A stretch of 64,000 bases of DNA from Leifsonia sp. 466MF (GTDB lineage Bacteria; Actinomycetota; Actinomycetes; Actinomycetales; Microbacteriaceae), in assembly GCF_900100265.1 (NCBI RefSeq), contig NZ_LT629696.1:2976001-3040000 (forward strand). Direction: 5' to 3'. Both the position numbers and the translations under genes were made by a program. A model generated the notes under the pieces. It saw only the letters and a program-made list of their open reading frames with translations, searched no databases and was not told where the DNA came from. Position 1 is the first letter of the stretch, and each line of letters starts with the position of its first letter. Below are positions 1 through 7,848 of the stretch, one piece after another.

Positions 1-641
1 ACACGGCCGAAGAGGTTCTCGAGCACGTAGCTCCAGTGCGGGAACATGTCGACGACGATGCCGCCGCCGTCCTCCGCGCGGTAGTTCCAGCTCGGCCGCT
101 GCGCCGCCTGCCAGTCGCCCTCGAACACCCAGTACCCGAACTCGCCGCGGACCGACAGGATGCGGCCGAAGAAGCCGGAGTCGATCAGCCGCTTGAGCTT
201 GCGCATGCCGGGCAGGTAGAGCTTGTCGTGGACGACGCCGTTCTTGATGCCCGCGTCGTCGGCGAGGCGCGCGAGCTCCAGCGCCTCCTCGAAGCTCTCG
301 GCCGTCGGCTTCTCGGTGTAGATCGCCTTGCCCGCGGCGATGGCCTTGCGGATGGCGGCCGAGCGCGCCTTCGTGACGAGGAAGTCGGCGTAGATCTGCC
401 AGCGGTCGTCGGCGAGGGCCGCGTCGAGGTCGGTCGTGTAGTCGGCGATGTCGTGGCGCTTCGCGAGCTCGGCCAGCTTCTCCTCGTTGCGTCCGACCAG
501 CAGGGGCACCACCTGCACGCGGCGGCCGTCGGACAGCTCGACGCCGCCCTGGTCGCGGATGGCGAGGATCGAGCGGACCAGGTGCTGGCGGTACCCCATG
601 CGCCCGGAGACGCCGTTCATGATGATGCCGATCGACGACAC
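1..641 (-). CDS. Gfo/Idh/MocA family oxidoreductase, 3' end outside window
   Basis: The protein is cut by the left window edge; about 213 N-terminal codons are present. It should be a cytoplasmic NAD(P)-dependent dehydrogenase acting on a sugar, inositol or sugar acid. The N-terminal Rossmann part reads [17 protein letters not shown], and the family EKP motif appears as [16 protein letters not shown], followed by the start of the C-terminal fold. The start is the GTG at 641, preceded by AAGGAG at a spacing of about 5 nt; an in-frame ATG seven codons later has no such site. The gene has its own promoter with a LacI-type operator over the predicted transcription start, the same operator found between the MFS and ThuA genes next door, so these probably form one regulon. 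The substrate is unknown. Confidence 0.9.
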   Translation of the reverse strand, partial: MSSIGIIMNGVSGRMGYRQHLVRSILAIRDQGGVELSDGRRVQVVPLLVGRNEEKLAELAKRHDIADYTTDLDAALADDRWQIYADFLVTKARSAAIRKAIAAGKAIYTEKPTAESFEEALELARLADDAGIKNGVVHDKLYLPGMRKLKRLIDSGFFGRILSVRGEFGYWVFEGDWQAAQRPSWNYRAEDGGGIVVDMFPHWSYVLENLFGR

Positions 642-670
642 GTGTACTCCTTCGTATGTGCTGCACTCGG

Positions 671-717
671 TTGGAAAGCGCTTACCAAGCCTAACGCCCG
701 CCGCCGCGCCCGGTCAA
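671..717 (-). promoter_or_regulatory. Promoter and LacI-type operator of the partial oxidoreductase gene
   Basis: On the minus strand a -35 TTGACC (712-717) and a -10 TAGGCT (688-693) are separated by 18 nt. Immediately downstream lies the inverted repeat TTGG-n-AAGCGCTT-n-CCAA at 671-688, which covers the expected transcription start. The AAGCGCTT core with a central CG is typical of LacI-family operators, and the position predicts repression. Confidence 0.7.
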
Positions 718-735
718 GCCGCCCGCCCCCCGCGC

Positions 736-792
736 CGATTTGGCGCAAATCGCGGTTATCAGTGCGCGATTCCCGCGATTTGCGCCAAATCG
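736..792. terminator. 19-bp perfect hairpin after the MFS gene
   Basis: Arms at 736-754 and 774-792 are perfectly complementary over 19 bp with a 19-nt loop. Each arm holds GATTTGGCGCAAATC or its complement, itself a near palindrome. It lies 15 bp beyond the MFS stop codon (minus strand) and upstream of the next promoter, so it most simply acts as a transcription terminator. There is no T-tract. Confidence 0.6.
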
Positions 793-806
793 CGAACGGG
801 GCGGGG

Positions 807-2096
807 TCAGGCGGCTCGACGCGCTGCGGGCATCGAGGCGGACACCGGGTCGTCCCGCGTGAAGTCGATGGCGTGCGCCTGCTTGCCGAAGGCGGTCAGC
901 AGGATGACGGCGATCGCCGCGATGCCGACCGTCGACGCCATCGCCCAGCCGTAGCCGAGCTGCGGCGCGAGCGCCTGCTGGATGGGCAGGTTGAACGCCG
1001 CGATCACGTTGCCCAGCTGGTAGGTCACGCCCGGGTAGAACCCGCGGATCGCGTTCGGCGACATCTCGTTCAGATGCGCCGGGATGGCGCCCCAGGCCCC
1101 CTGCGTCGTGAACTGGATGAGCGCGGAGCCGAGGCACAGCAGCCCTGCCGTCTGCGAGAACGCGAAGATCGGGATGATCGGGATGGTCAGAGCCGCCCCG
1201 AGGATGATCGTCGCCTTCCGGCCCCAGCGGTCCGACAGCGAGCCGAGCACGACGCAGCCGACGATCGCGCCGATGTTGTAGACGACGGCGATCCAGCCGG
1301 CCGTCGCCGCATCCAGTCCGGCTCCCCCGTTCTCGGTCGACTTCAGGAACGTCGGGTAGATGTCCTGCGTGCCGTGGCTCATCCAGTTGAAGGCCGCCAT
1401 CAGCAGCACCAGGTACACGAACCGGCGCAGCACCTTGCCGTCGAAGAACACGCGGCGGATGGACGTGTCGGCCTTCCGCATCTTCTCCCGGGTGTTCTCC
1501 CACACCTCCGACTCCTTGACGCGGGAGCGGATGATGAGCGTGATCAGCGCGGGCAGGATGCTCAGCGCGAACATCCACCGCCAGTTCAGCCCGAGGACCG
1601 AGTGCACCAGCAGGAAGGCGAGCGACGCCAGCAGGTAGCCGGCGGAGTAGCCGGCCTGCAGGATGCCGGAGTAGAACCCGCGGCGGGTGCGCGGCACCTT
1701 CTCCATCGTGAGCGCGGCGCCGAGGCCCCACTCGCCGCCCATCCCGATGCCGTAGAGCAGCCGCAGGATGAAGAGCACGGTGAAGTTGGGGGCGAAGGCG
1801 CAGAGGAATCCCACCACCGAGTAGAAGCACACGTCGACCATGAGCGGGATGCGCCGGCCGATCCGGTCGGCCCACAGACCGAACAGGTACGCACCGACGG
1901 GGCGCATGATCAGCGTGATGGTCGTGAGGTACGCCATCTGCTCGAGCGGGACGTGGAACTCGGCCCCGATCTCGGCGTAGACGAGCACGATGATGAAGTA
2001 GTCGAAGGCGTCCATCATCCAGCCGAGGAGCGACGCGATGAACGCGTTGCGCTGGTCGGGGTTCAGGCGAGTGGAGGCGATAGCAGTGTCGGACAC
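807..2096 (-). CDS. MFS transporter, sugar-acid/carboxylate type
   Basis: A twelve-helix major facilitator of about 429 residues. It has the MFS signature between helices 2 and 3 (GLWADRIGRRIPL) and the repeat signature RLLYGIGMGGEWGLG in helices 4-5. The pattern resembles the sialate/lactate (SHS) and aromatic-acid symporters, so a sugar acid or carboxylate imported with protons is likely. The frame is open to an ATG at 2150, but that start would lie in the operator; GTG 2096 preceded by GGAAGGGAA is preferred. It is divergent from the ThuA-like gene, with a LacI-type operator between them, and is followed by a strong hairpin. Confidence 0.85.
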   Translation of the reverse strand: MSDTAIASTRLNPDQRNAFIASLLGWMMDAFDYFIIVLVYAEIGAEFHVPLEQMAYLTTITLIMRPVGAYLFGLWADRIGRRIPLMVDVCFYSVVGFLCAFAPNFTVLFILRLLYGIGMGGEWGLGAALTMEKVPRTRRGFYSGILQAGYSAGYLLASLAFLLVHSVLGLNWRWMFALSILPALITLIIRSRVKESEVWENTREKMRKADTSIRRVFFDGKVLRRFVYLVLLMAAFNWMSHGTQDIYPTFLKSTENGGAGLDAATAGWIAVVYNIGAIVGCVVLGSLSDRWGRKATIILGAALTIPIIPIFAFSQTAGLLCLGSALIQFTTQGAWGAIPAHLNEMSPNAIRGFYPGVTYQLGNVIAAFNLPIQQALAPQLGYGWAMASTVGIAAIAVILLTAFGKQAHAIDFTRDDPVSASMPAARRAA

Positions 2097-2133
2097 AGGT
2101 TCCCTTCCGATCGACGGTGATCGGCACGCGCGC

Positions 2134-2150
2134 GAGAAAGCGCTTACCAT
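2134..2150. promoter_or_regulatory. LacI-type operator between MFS and ThuA genes
   Basis: Read on the minus strand the site is ATGGTAAGCGCTTTCTC, containing the AAGCGCTT palindrome at 2138-2145. It matches the operator at 671-688 over 13 of 14 core bases. It sits in the 109-bp divergent intergenic region and could control both flanking genes. Confidence 0.65.
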
Positions 2151-2205
2151 CGCGTTACGATAGACCCCGTTTCGCGGGTGTCAACCCGAACCGACGGAGG
2201 TTGTG

Positions 2206-2868
2206 ATGCGAGCACTGATCCTGAGCGGCGCCGGACGGTACGCCGATCCCTGGCACCCGTTCGCCGAGACGTCGGAGCGACTGGCGGGCATCCTCCGCGA
2301 AGTGGGACTCGAGGTCGAGATCTCCGAAGAGGTGGATGCGCGCATGGCCGCGCTGACGACCGATGCGCCCGACCTGCTGGTGCTCAACATCGGCGACCCG
2401 GCGCTCACCGGCACCCCGGACCCGGAGGCCGAACGCCGCGCCCGGGACGGCCTGCTCGCGTATCTCGCCTCCGGGCGGCCGCTGCTCGCATCGCACGTGA
2501 CGTCGACCTCGCTGCGCGGCATCCCCGAGTGGGAGAGCATCCTCGGCGGCGTCTGGGTGCGCGGCACGACGTTCCACCCCGACTACGGGCCGGCCCGCAT
2601 CCATGTTCACGCCAATCGCAGCCCCATCGTGGCGGGGCTCGACGACTTCTCGGTGACGGACGAGCGGTACACCGACCTGCGCGTGCAGCCGGACGTGCTG
2701 GCGCTCGCCTCGCACGAGCACGACGGCGCCGAGCATCCGCTGATGTGGGAGCGCGAGTACGGCCCGGCGACGATCTTCTACGATGCGCTCGGCCATGACG
2801 CCGCTTCCTACGACGCCGACACCCACCGCGAGATCCTCCGCCGGGCGGTGCGTCGCCTCGTCTCCTGA
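2206..2868 (+). CDS. ThuA-like domain protein
   Basis: A 220-residue ThuA/class-I-amidotransferase-like fold protein. Family members occur in trehalose and other disaccharide-utilisation loci, where they act with Gfo-type dehydrogenases; their exact reaction is still poorly defined. Visible marks are the N-terminal strand MRALILSGAGRY, the segment LLASHVTSTSLRGIPEWE and the C-terminal GPATIFYDALGHDAASY, where the His of the GHD motif is conserved in this family. ATG 2206 is chosen over GTG 2203 because GGAGG at 2196-2200 gives 5-nt spacing. Two further ThuA paralogues lie at 31980 and 38617. It is divergent from the MFS gene and shares its operator. Confidence 0.8.
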   Translation: MRALILSGAGRYADPWHPFAETSERLAGILREVGLEVEISEEVDARMAALTTDAPDLLVLNIGDPALTGTPDPEAERRARDGLLAYLASGRPLLASHVTSTSLRGIPEWESILGGVWVRGTTFHPDYGPARIHVHANRSPIVAGLDDFSVTDERYTDLRVQPDVLALASHEHDGAEHPLMWEREYGPATIFYDALGHDAASYDADTHREILRRAVRRLVS

Positions 2869-2897
2869 GCCGCTTCCAGGCTCTCCGAAATTCGTGC

Positions 2898-2955
2898 TTG
2901 ACGTGGCGACCTGGGATGCGCATTATTGGGAATGCGCATTCTGGGAATGCGCAAT
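2898..2955 (+). promoter_or_regulatory. Consensus promoter overlapped by three 15-bp operator repeats
   Basis: TTGACG (2898-2903) and CATTAT (2921-2926) are separated by exactly 17 nt. Starting at 2911, 2926 and 2941 are three copies of a 15-bp unit close to TTGGGAATGCGCATT. Between copies two and three this creates the perfect 12-bp palindrome GAATGCGCATTC (2930-2941). The repeats overlap the -10 box and transcription start, which predicts repression of the operon beginning at 2987. The same word recurs upstream of the LacI gene at 10869. Confidence 0.8.
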
Positions 2956-2986
2956 CCGGACCACCGCCCCACCCGAGGAGTCGACG

Positions 2987-3997
2987 ATGACCGCAGCGAG
3001 CACGCCCGTCGCCGCCTTCGCCATGCGACCGGACCTGCCGGCTCTGCTGTTCTCGTCCGACGACCTCGCCGCCCTCCGGTCGATCGTCGTGCTGGACGCC
3101 ACCGTCACCATCACCGACTTCGCCACCGCGCCCGCCGGGCTGCTCGACAGCGTGGAGATCCTCGTCACCGGATGGGGCGCCCCGCACATCGGGCCGGCGG
3201 AGCTCGACCGCATGCCCCGGCTGCGCGCCATCGTCCACGCCGCCGGCACGGTGAAGGGCCACATCGACGACGCCGCGTGGGATCGCGGAGTGCTCGTCAC
3301 CAGCGCGGCCAACGCCAACGCCTATCCCGTCGCCGAGTACACGCTCGCCATGATCCTGCTGGCCGGCAAGGGCGTGCCGGACTACATCCGCGGGTACGCG
3401 ACCGACCCGGCCCTCTACGAGCGCGAGGCCGACCCGGCGATCGGCAACTTCCGCCGGACGGTCGGCATCATCGGCGCCTCCCGCGTCGGCCGCCGGGTGA
3501 TCGAGCTGCTCGAGCCGTTCGACATCGACGTGCTGCTGTACGACCCGCAGGTGCGCCAGGGCGACCCCGTCCTCGAGCGAGCACGGGCTGTGCCCCTCGA
3601 CGACCTCTTCGCCGGATCGAGCATCGTCAGCGTGCACGCGCCGCTGCTGCCCGAGACGGTCGGGATGGTCGGGGCCGCGCAGCTCGCCCTGCTGCCCGAC
3701 GGCGCCACCCTGATCAATACCGCCCGCGCCCCGATCGTCGACCAGGAGGCGCTCACCGCCGCGGTCCGCGACCGCGGCCTGCGCGCCGTCCTCGACGTGA
3801 CCGAGCCCGAACCCCTCCCCGCGGAGCACCCGCTGCGGTCTCTGCCGGGGGTCGTGCTCACACCCCACGTCGCGGGTGCGCTCGGCACCGAGGTCCGTCG
3901 TCTGGGCGAGTGCGCCCGCCACGAGATCGAACGATTCGTCGCCGGGGAGCCGGCCGAACATCCCGTCACGAAGGAAGCTCTGATCGCCGTTGCCTGA
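2987..3997 (+). CDS. D-isomer-specific 2-hydroxyacid dehydrogenase (NAD-dependent)
   Basis: A 336-residue D-2-hydroxyacid dehydrogenase that would interconvert a 2-hydroxyacid and a 2-ketoacid in the cytoplasm. The inserted NAD-binding domain begins near residue 155 with TVGIIGASRVGRRVIELL, where the last Gly of the usual GxGxxG is replaced by Arg. The catalytic triad is recognisable: Arg in NTARAPIVDQ, Glu in DVTEPEPLP and His in LTPHVAG. The start is ATG 2987 with GAGGAG 7 nt upstream. It opens an operon with an aldehyde dehydrogenase and a sugar importer, suggesting oxidation of an imported sugar or sugar acid. Confidence 0.88.
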   Translation: MTAASTPVAAFAMRPDLPALLFSSDDLAALRSIVVLDATVTITDFATAPAGLLDSVEILVTGWGAPHIGPAELDRMPRLRAIVHAAGTVKGHIDDAAWDRGVLVTSAANANAYPVAEYTLAMILLAGKGVPDYIRGYATDPALYEREADPAIGNFRRTVGIIGASRVGRRVIELLEPFDIDVLLYDPQVRQGDPVLERARAVPLDDLFAGSSIVSVHAPLLPETVGMVGAAQLALLPDGATLINTARAPIVDQEALTAAVRDRGLRAVLDVTEPEPLPAEHPLRSLPGVVLTPHVAGALGTEVRRLGECARHEIERFVAGEPAEHPVTKEALIAVA

Positions 3998-4043
3998 GAC
4001 TGTCACCGTACCCACCACCCCTTCGATCCAGGAGGCATCCCCC

Positions 4044-5465
4044 ATGCGCGAGCTCCGCGACTACGACGTCCAGGTGTTCATCGACGGCCGGTTCGAGCGA
4101 CCGGAGGCCGGCGACGGCATCCCCGTGCTCGACAAAGCGGCCGGCGTGCCGTTCGGCAGCTACGGCAACGCCTCCCCCGCACAGGTCGACCGCGCGGTGG
4201 CCGCGGCCCGCCACGCGCAGCCCGCCTGGGCGCAGGTGGATGCCAACACCCGTTCCGCGATCATCCGCCGGTTCGCCGCGGAGCTCGAGAACCGGCGCGA
4301 CGAGCTCCTGACCCTGCTCATCCGCGAGACCGGCGGAACGCTCGAGAAGGCGGAGGAGGAGCTCGGGCAGGCGATCACGCAGCTCGAGAACTCCGCCACC
4401 CAGCTCACCGAGAACGCGGGGAGCATCCTCCCTCCGTACAAGTCGGGAAAGCTCTCGCTCTCTCGCGCCGTCCCCCTCGGCGTCATCGGCCTGATCGTCC
4501 CCTGGAACTACCCGATGAGCCTGGCCATGCGTGCGCTCGCCCCCGGACTCGCCTACGGGAACGCCGTCGTGCTCAAGCCCGCCGAGCTGACTCCGATCGC
4601 CGGAGGCCAGATCCTCGCGGAGGCCGCGCTCGCGGCCGGCGTCCCGGCCGGCGTGTTCGCGGTCGTCCCGGGCGACGGGCCGACCACGGGCCGCACGCTC
4701 AGCGAGCACCCGGACCTCGACCTCATCCACTTCACCGGATCGTTCGAGGTCGGCCACCAGATCGCCAACTTCGCGGCGCGATCCTTCCGGCCCGTCGCCA
4801 CCGAGCTCGGCGGCGACAACGCGTTCGTCGTGCTCGACGACGCCGACATCGACCAGGCCGCCAGCTGCGCAGTGTGGTCGTCGCTCTGGTACCAGGGCCA
4901 GACCTGCATCACCGCCGGGCGCCACATCGTCCACCGGGATGTCGCGGCGGCATACACCGACGCCGTCGTCGAGCGCGTGCGCGCCCTCCGCGTGGGCGAC
5001 CCGCTGCGCGACGACGTCGACCTCGGCCCGATCATCAGCGAGACCCAGCTGCGCCGCTTCGCCGATGGCCTGGTCTGGCCGTCCATCGCGGCCGGCGCCA
5101 CCGTGGCCGTCGGCGGCGATCACGACGGCCTCTTCTACCAGCCCACCGTCCTCACCGGCGTCACCCCCGACATGCCGGTGTTCACGGAGGAGATCTTCGG
5201 CCCGGTGATGCCGATCACCGTCGTCGACAGTGAGGCGGAGGCACTCGCCCTCGTCAACAGGCACCGCACGCTCATGAACTCCGTCTTCACCGGCGACCCG
5301 ATGCGCGGACTCGCGTTCGCGGAACAGGTGAAGAGCAACGAGGTCCATGTCAACGACGGGTATGCCCGCCATGGCGGCGAGGGACAGCTCGCCGGTTTCA
5401 CCCATCGGCAGTGGATCGGCATCCAGACCACCCCCGTGCGCTACCCCGCATGGGCCGAGGGCTGA
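4044..5465 (+). CDS. Aldehyde dehydrogenase (NAD(P)+)
   Basis: A 473-residue ALDH-superfamily enzyme oxidising an aldehyde to its acid. Motifs in order: VPWNYPMSLAMRALAPGLA (cofactor domain), HFTGSFEVGHQIA (nucleotide-binding turn), TELGGDNAFVVL (general-base Glu) and GQTCITAGR (catalytic Cys). A TTG at 3990 is also in frame, but ATG 4044 has AGGAGG eight nt upstream and keeps the usual family N-terminus. It lies 46 bp after the hydroxyacid dehydrogenase and 55 bp before the substrate-binding protein gene. The aromatic-aldehyde branch is possible but not proven. Confidence 0.88.
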   Translation: MRELRDYDVQVFIDGRFERPEAGDGIPVLDKAAGVPFGSYGNASPAQVDRAVAAARHAQPAWAQVDANTRSAIIRRFAAELENRRDELLTLLIRETGGTLEKAEEELGQAITQLENSATQLTENAGSILPPYKSGKLSLSRAVPLGVIGLIVPWNYPMSLAMRALAPGLAYGNAVVLKPAELTPIAGGQILAEAALAAGVPAGVFAVVPGDGPTTGRTLSEHPDLDLIHFTGSFEVGHQIANFAARSFRPVATELGGDNAFVVLDDADIDQAASCAVWSSLWYQGQTCITAGRHIVHRDVAAAYTDAVVERVRALRVGDPLRDDVDLGPIISETQLRRFADGLVWPSIAAGATVAVGGDHDGLFYQPTVLTGVTPDMPVFTEEIFGPVMPITVVDSEAEALALVNRHRTLMNSVFTGDPMRGLAFAEQVKSNEVHVNDGYARHGGEGQLAGFTHRQWIGIQTTPVRYPAWAEG

Positions 5466-5520
5466 ACCCACCCGACGCACCACGAGAACGCACCACGAAT
5501 CATCGAAGGAGATGCACACA

Positions 5521-6837
5521 GTGAGGAAGTCAACGCTGAGGACCATCGGAGCGGTGGTCGGCATGGCCGCTGCCGCGGCCACGGTCCTGACCGGCTGCTC
5601 GAGCTCCGGCGGAGGGACCTCGTCGTCCTCCGGCGGCAAGGTCACCCTGTCCTACGTCAACTGGGACGGCGGCATGCAGGCCGTCGTCGACGAGTGGAAC
5701 AAGGCCAACCCGGACATCCAGGTCAAGCTGACCAAGCCGTCCGGCACCGGGTACACCCTGTACAACAAGCTGATCACCAACAACAAGGCCGGCACGAACC
5801 CGGACGTCACCGAGGTCGAGTACCAGGCGCTCCCGGCCCTGATCGCCAACAAGGTCGTGGTCCCGATCGACAAGTACGTCGGCGACCTCTCCGGCGACTT
5901 CTCGAAGTCGACGCTGGCGCAGGTGCAGTTCGAGGGCAAGACGTACGGCGTCCCGCAGAACGTCTGCCCGATGGTGTTCTTCTACCGCAAGGACATCTGG
6001 GACTCGCTCGGCCTGACCGCACCGAAGACCTGGGACGAGTACGCCGCTGACGCCGCGAAGATCCACGCAGCCGACCCGTCCAAGTTCATCGGCAACTTCA
6101 CCGCCGCCGACCCCGGCTGGTTCGCCGGACTCGCCCAGCAGGCGGGCGCCGACTGGTGGAAGGCCTCCGGTGACGAGTGGACGGTCGCCATCAACGACGC
6201 CGCCTCCAAGAAGGTCGCCGACTACTGGAGCGGGCTCGTCAATCAGGGCGTCGTCAGCCCGGAGCCGAACTGGTCCGCCCAGTGGAACACCGACATGAAC
6301 AACGGCACCCTCGTGGGCTGGGTCAGCGCGCAGTGGGCGCCCAACCAGCTGCCGTCGATCGCCAAGGACACCGCGGGCAAGTGGGTCGCGGCGCCCCTCC
6401 CCGCCTGGACGGCCGGAGACGACACCGTCGGCATCTGGGGCGGCGAGACCGAGGCCGTGACGGCCAACTCGAAGCACCCGGCCGAGGCCGCGAAGTTCGT
6501 GAAGTGGATGAACTCCTCCAAGGAGGGCGTCGCCTCGCTGATCAAGAACGTACAGGTCTTCCCCGCGAGCCTGTCGAACCAGACGGCTCCGGAGCTTCAG
6601 ACCCCGCCGCCGTTCATGTCGAACCAGCCGGACTACTACACCCTCATGGGCACGCTGGCGAAGGGCGTCCGCACCTTCGACATCTGGGGACCGAACGCGA
6701 ACGTCACGTTCGACTCCTACTCGAACGCCTTCGGCGACGCACTGCAGAACAAGACGCCGCTCGCCGCGGCTCTCGACAAGATGCAGTCGAGCACGGTGTC
6801 CGACATGAAGAAGATCGGGTTCAAGGTCACGGGCTGA
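5521..6837 (+). CDS. ABC sugar transporter, substrate-binding lipoprotein (family 1)
   Basis: A 438-residue extracellular solute-binding protein of family 1, exported and lipid-anchored. The signal peptide runs to about residue 23 and ends in the lipobox VLTGC, followed by a Ser/Gly-rich linker and the mature start KVTLSYVNWDGG. The sequence FYRKDIWDSLGLTAPKTWDEY is typical of sugar binders in this group. GTG 5521, nine nt after AAGGAG, is preferred to ATG 5512, which abuts the ribosome site. It is followed by a GC hairpin and two permease genes. Oligosaccharide or sugar-acid import is likely. Confidence 0.88.
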   Translation: MRKSTLRTIGAVVGMAAAAATVLTGCSSSGGGTSSSSGGKVTLSYVNWDGGMQAVVDEWNKANPDIQVKLTKPSGTGYTLYNKLITNNKAGTNPDVTEVEYQALPALIANKVVVPIDKYVGDLSGDFSKSTLAQVQFEGKTYGVPQNVCPMVFFYRKDIWDSLGLTAPKTWDEYAADAAKIHAADPSKFIGNFTAADPGWFAGLAQQAGADWWKASGDEWTVAINDAASKKVADYWSGLVNQGVVSPEPNWSAQWNTDMNNGTLVGWVSAQWAPNQLPSIAKDTAGKWVAAPLPAWTAGDDTVGIWGGETEAVTANSKHPAEAAKFVKWMNSSKEGVASLIKNVQVFPASLSNQTAPELQTPPPFMSNQPDYYTLMGTLAKGVRTFDIWGPNANVTFDSYSNAFGDALQNKTPLAAALDKMQSSTVSDMKKIGFKVTG

Positions 6838-6850
6838 CCTTGCTTCCCCC

Positions 6851-6883
6851 GGCGGGGGCGGCGACCCCCACGCCGTCCCCGCC
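6851..6883 (+). terminator. GC-rich intercistronic hairpin after the substrate-binding protein
   Basis: Arms 6851-6863 and 6871-6883 pair over 13 bp with one mismatch and a 7-nt loop. It lies just after the binding-protein stop codon and before the permease start. Such stems commonly stabilise the upstream message or partly terminate transcription so that binding protein is made in excess. Confidence 0.6.
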
Positions 6884-6933
6884 GAAACCCCACCGCATCC
6901 ACCGCCCGCACCCACCGAACTGGAGACCCGCCC

Positions 6934-7848
6934 ATGGCCGTCATCGGAGCCGGCACCGCACGGAGACCGCGCCGCAGGCGCACGCTTCTGCCCGTGTTCC
7001 TCGTCGCGCCCGCCGTCATCCTGCTGCTGCTGTTCACCGTCGCACCCGGCGTGTACGCGGTGATCCTCAGCTTCCTGCAACTGAAGGTGGGCGGCGGACT
7101 CCTCGGCGGCGGCGACCCGACCGAGGTCTTCGCGGGCTTCGCCAACTACGTGACGACCCTCACCGACCCGGAGTTCTGGGCGAGCCTCGGACGGATGCTG
7201 CTGATCGCCCTGATCGGCGTGCCGCTCACCATCGTGCTGGCCACCCTCTTCGCGCTCTGCCTCGATGCCAAGCGCGCCCGGCTGGTCGGCGTCACCCGGC
7301 TGGCGATCTTCCTCCCCTACGCGGTTCCCGGCGTCGTCGCGTCGCTGCTCTGGGGCTTCATGTACCTCCCGGCGACCAGCCCCATCGGCGGCCGCTTCAT
7401 CGACTACTTCGGGAGCACAGGGATCTTCTTCTCGGTCGCGAACGTCGCGGTATGGGGCGTCGTCGGCTTCAACATGGTGATCATCTACACCGCCGTGCGC
7501 AGCCTCCCCAAGGAGCTGTTCGAGGCGGCGGAGCTCGACGGCGCCAGCGAGCTGCAGGTCGCCCTGCGCATCAAGCTGCCGCTGATCGCCCCGGCCATCA
7601 CCATGGTCGCCCTGTTCTCCGTCATCGGCGCCCTGCAGCTGTTCAACGAGCCGACGACCCTGAAGCCGCTGGCGAATGCCATCTCGTCCACCTGGGTGCC
7701 GCTGATGCGCGTGTACACGGACGCGTTCGTCAACAACAGCATCTACGAGGGCGCTGCCACCTCGTTCATCCTCATCCTCATGACCGTCGCCGCAACGGTG
7801 ATCGTCAACGTGATCGGCCGGCGCTTCGCCCGGAGGGAGACCCGATGA
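6934..7848 (+). CDS. ABC sugar transporter permease, MalF-like
   Basis: A 304-residue inner-membrane permease with about six helices. The first is RTLLPVFLVAPAVILLLLF, and the cytoplasmic EAA loop, which contacts the ATPase, reads EAAELDGASELQVALRIKLP near residue 195. The start ATG 6934 has GGAG upstream. Its stop overlaps the next permease start by 4 bp. With the binding protein at 5521 and the permease at 7845 it forms an importer without a local ATPase, as is usual in actinobacteria where a shared MsiK-type ATPase serves several systems. Confidence 0.88.
   Translation: MAVIGAGTARRPRRRRTLLPVFLVAPAVILLLLFTVAPGVYAVILSFLQLKVGGGLLGGGDPTEVFAGFANYVTTLTDPEFWASLGRMLLIALIGVPLTIVLATLFALCLDAKRARLVGVTRLAIFLPYAVPGVVASLLWGFMYLPATSPIGGRFIDYFGSTGIFFSVANVAVWGVVGFNMVIIYTAVRSLPKELFEAAELDGASELQVALRIKLPLIAPAITMVALFSVIGALQLFNEPTTLKPLANAISSTWVPLMRVYTDAFVNNSIYEGAATSFILILMTVAATVIVNVIGRRFARRETR

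Noticed and set aside
36..2120. Long plus-strand open frame of 694 codons at the left end
   Set aside because: It is antisense to the Gfo and MFS genes, which have clear domains; the product is low-complexity Arg/Asp/His-rich, typical of frames opposite high-GC genes.
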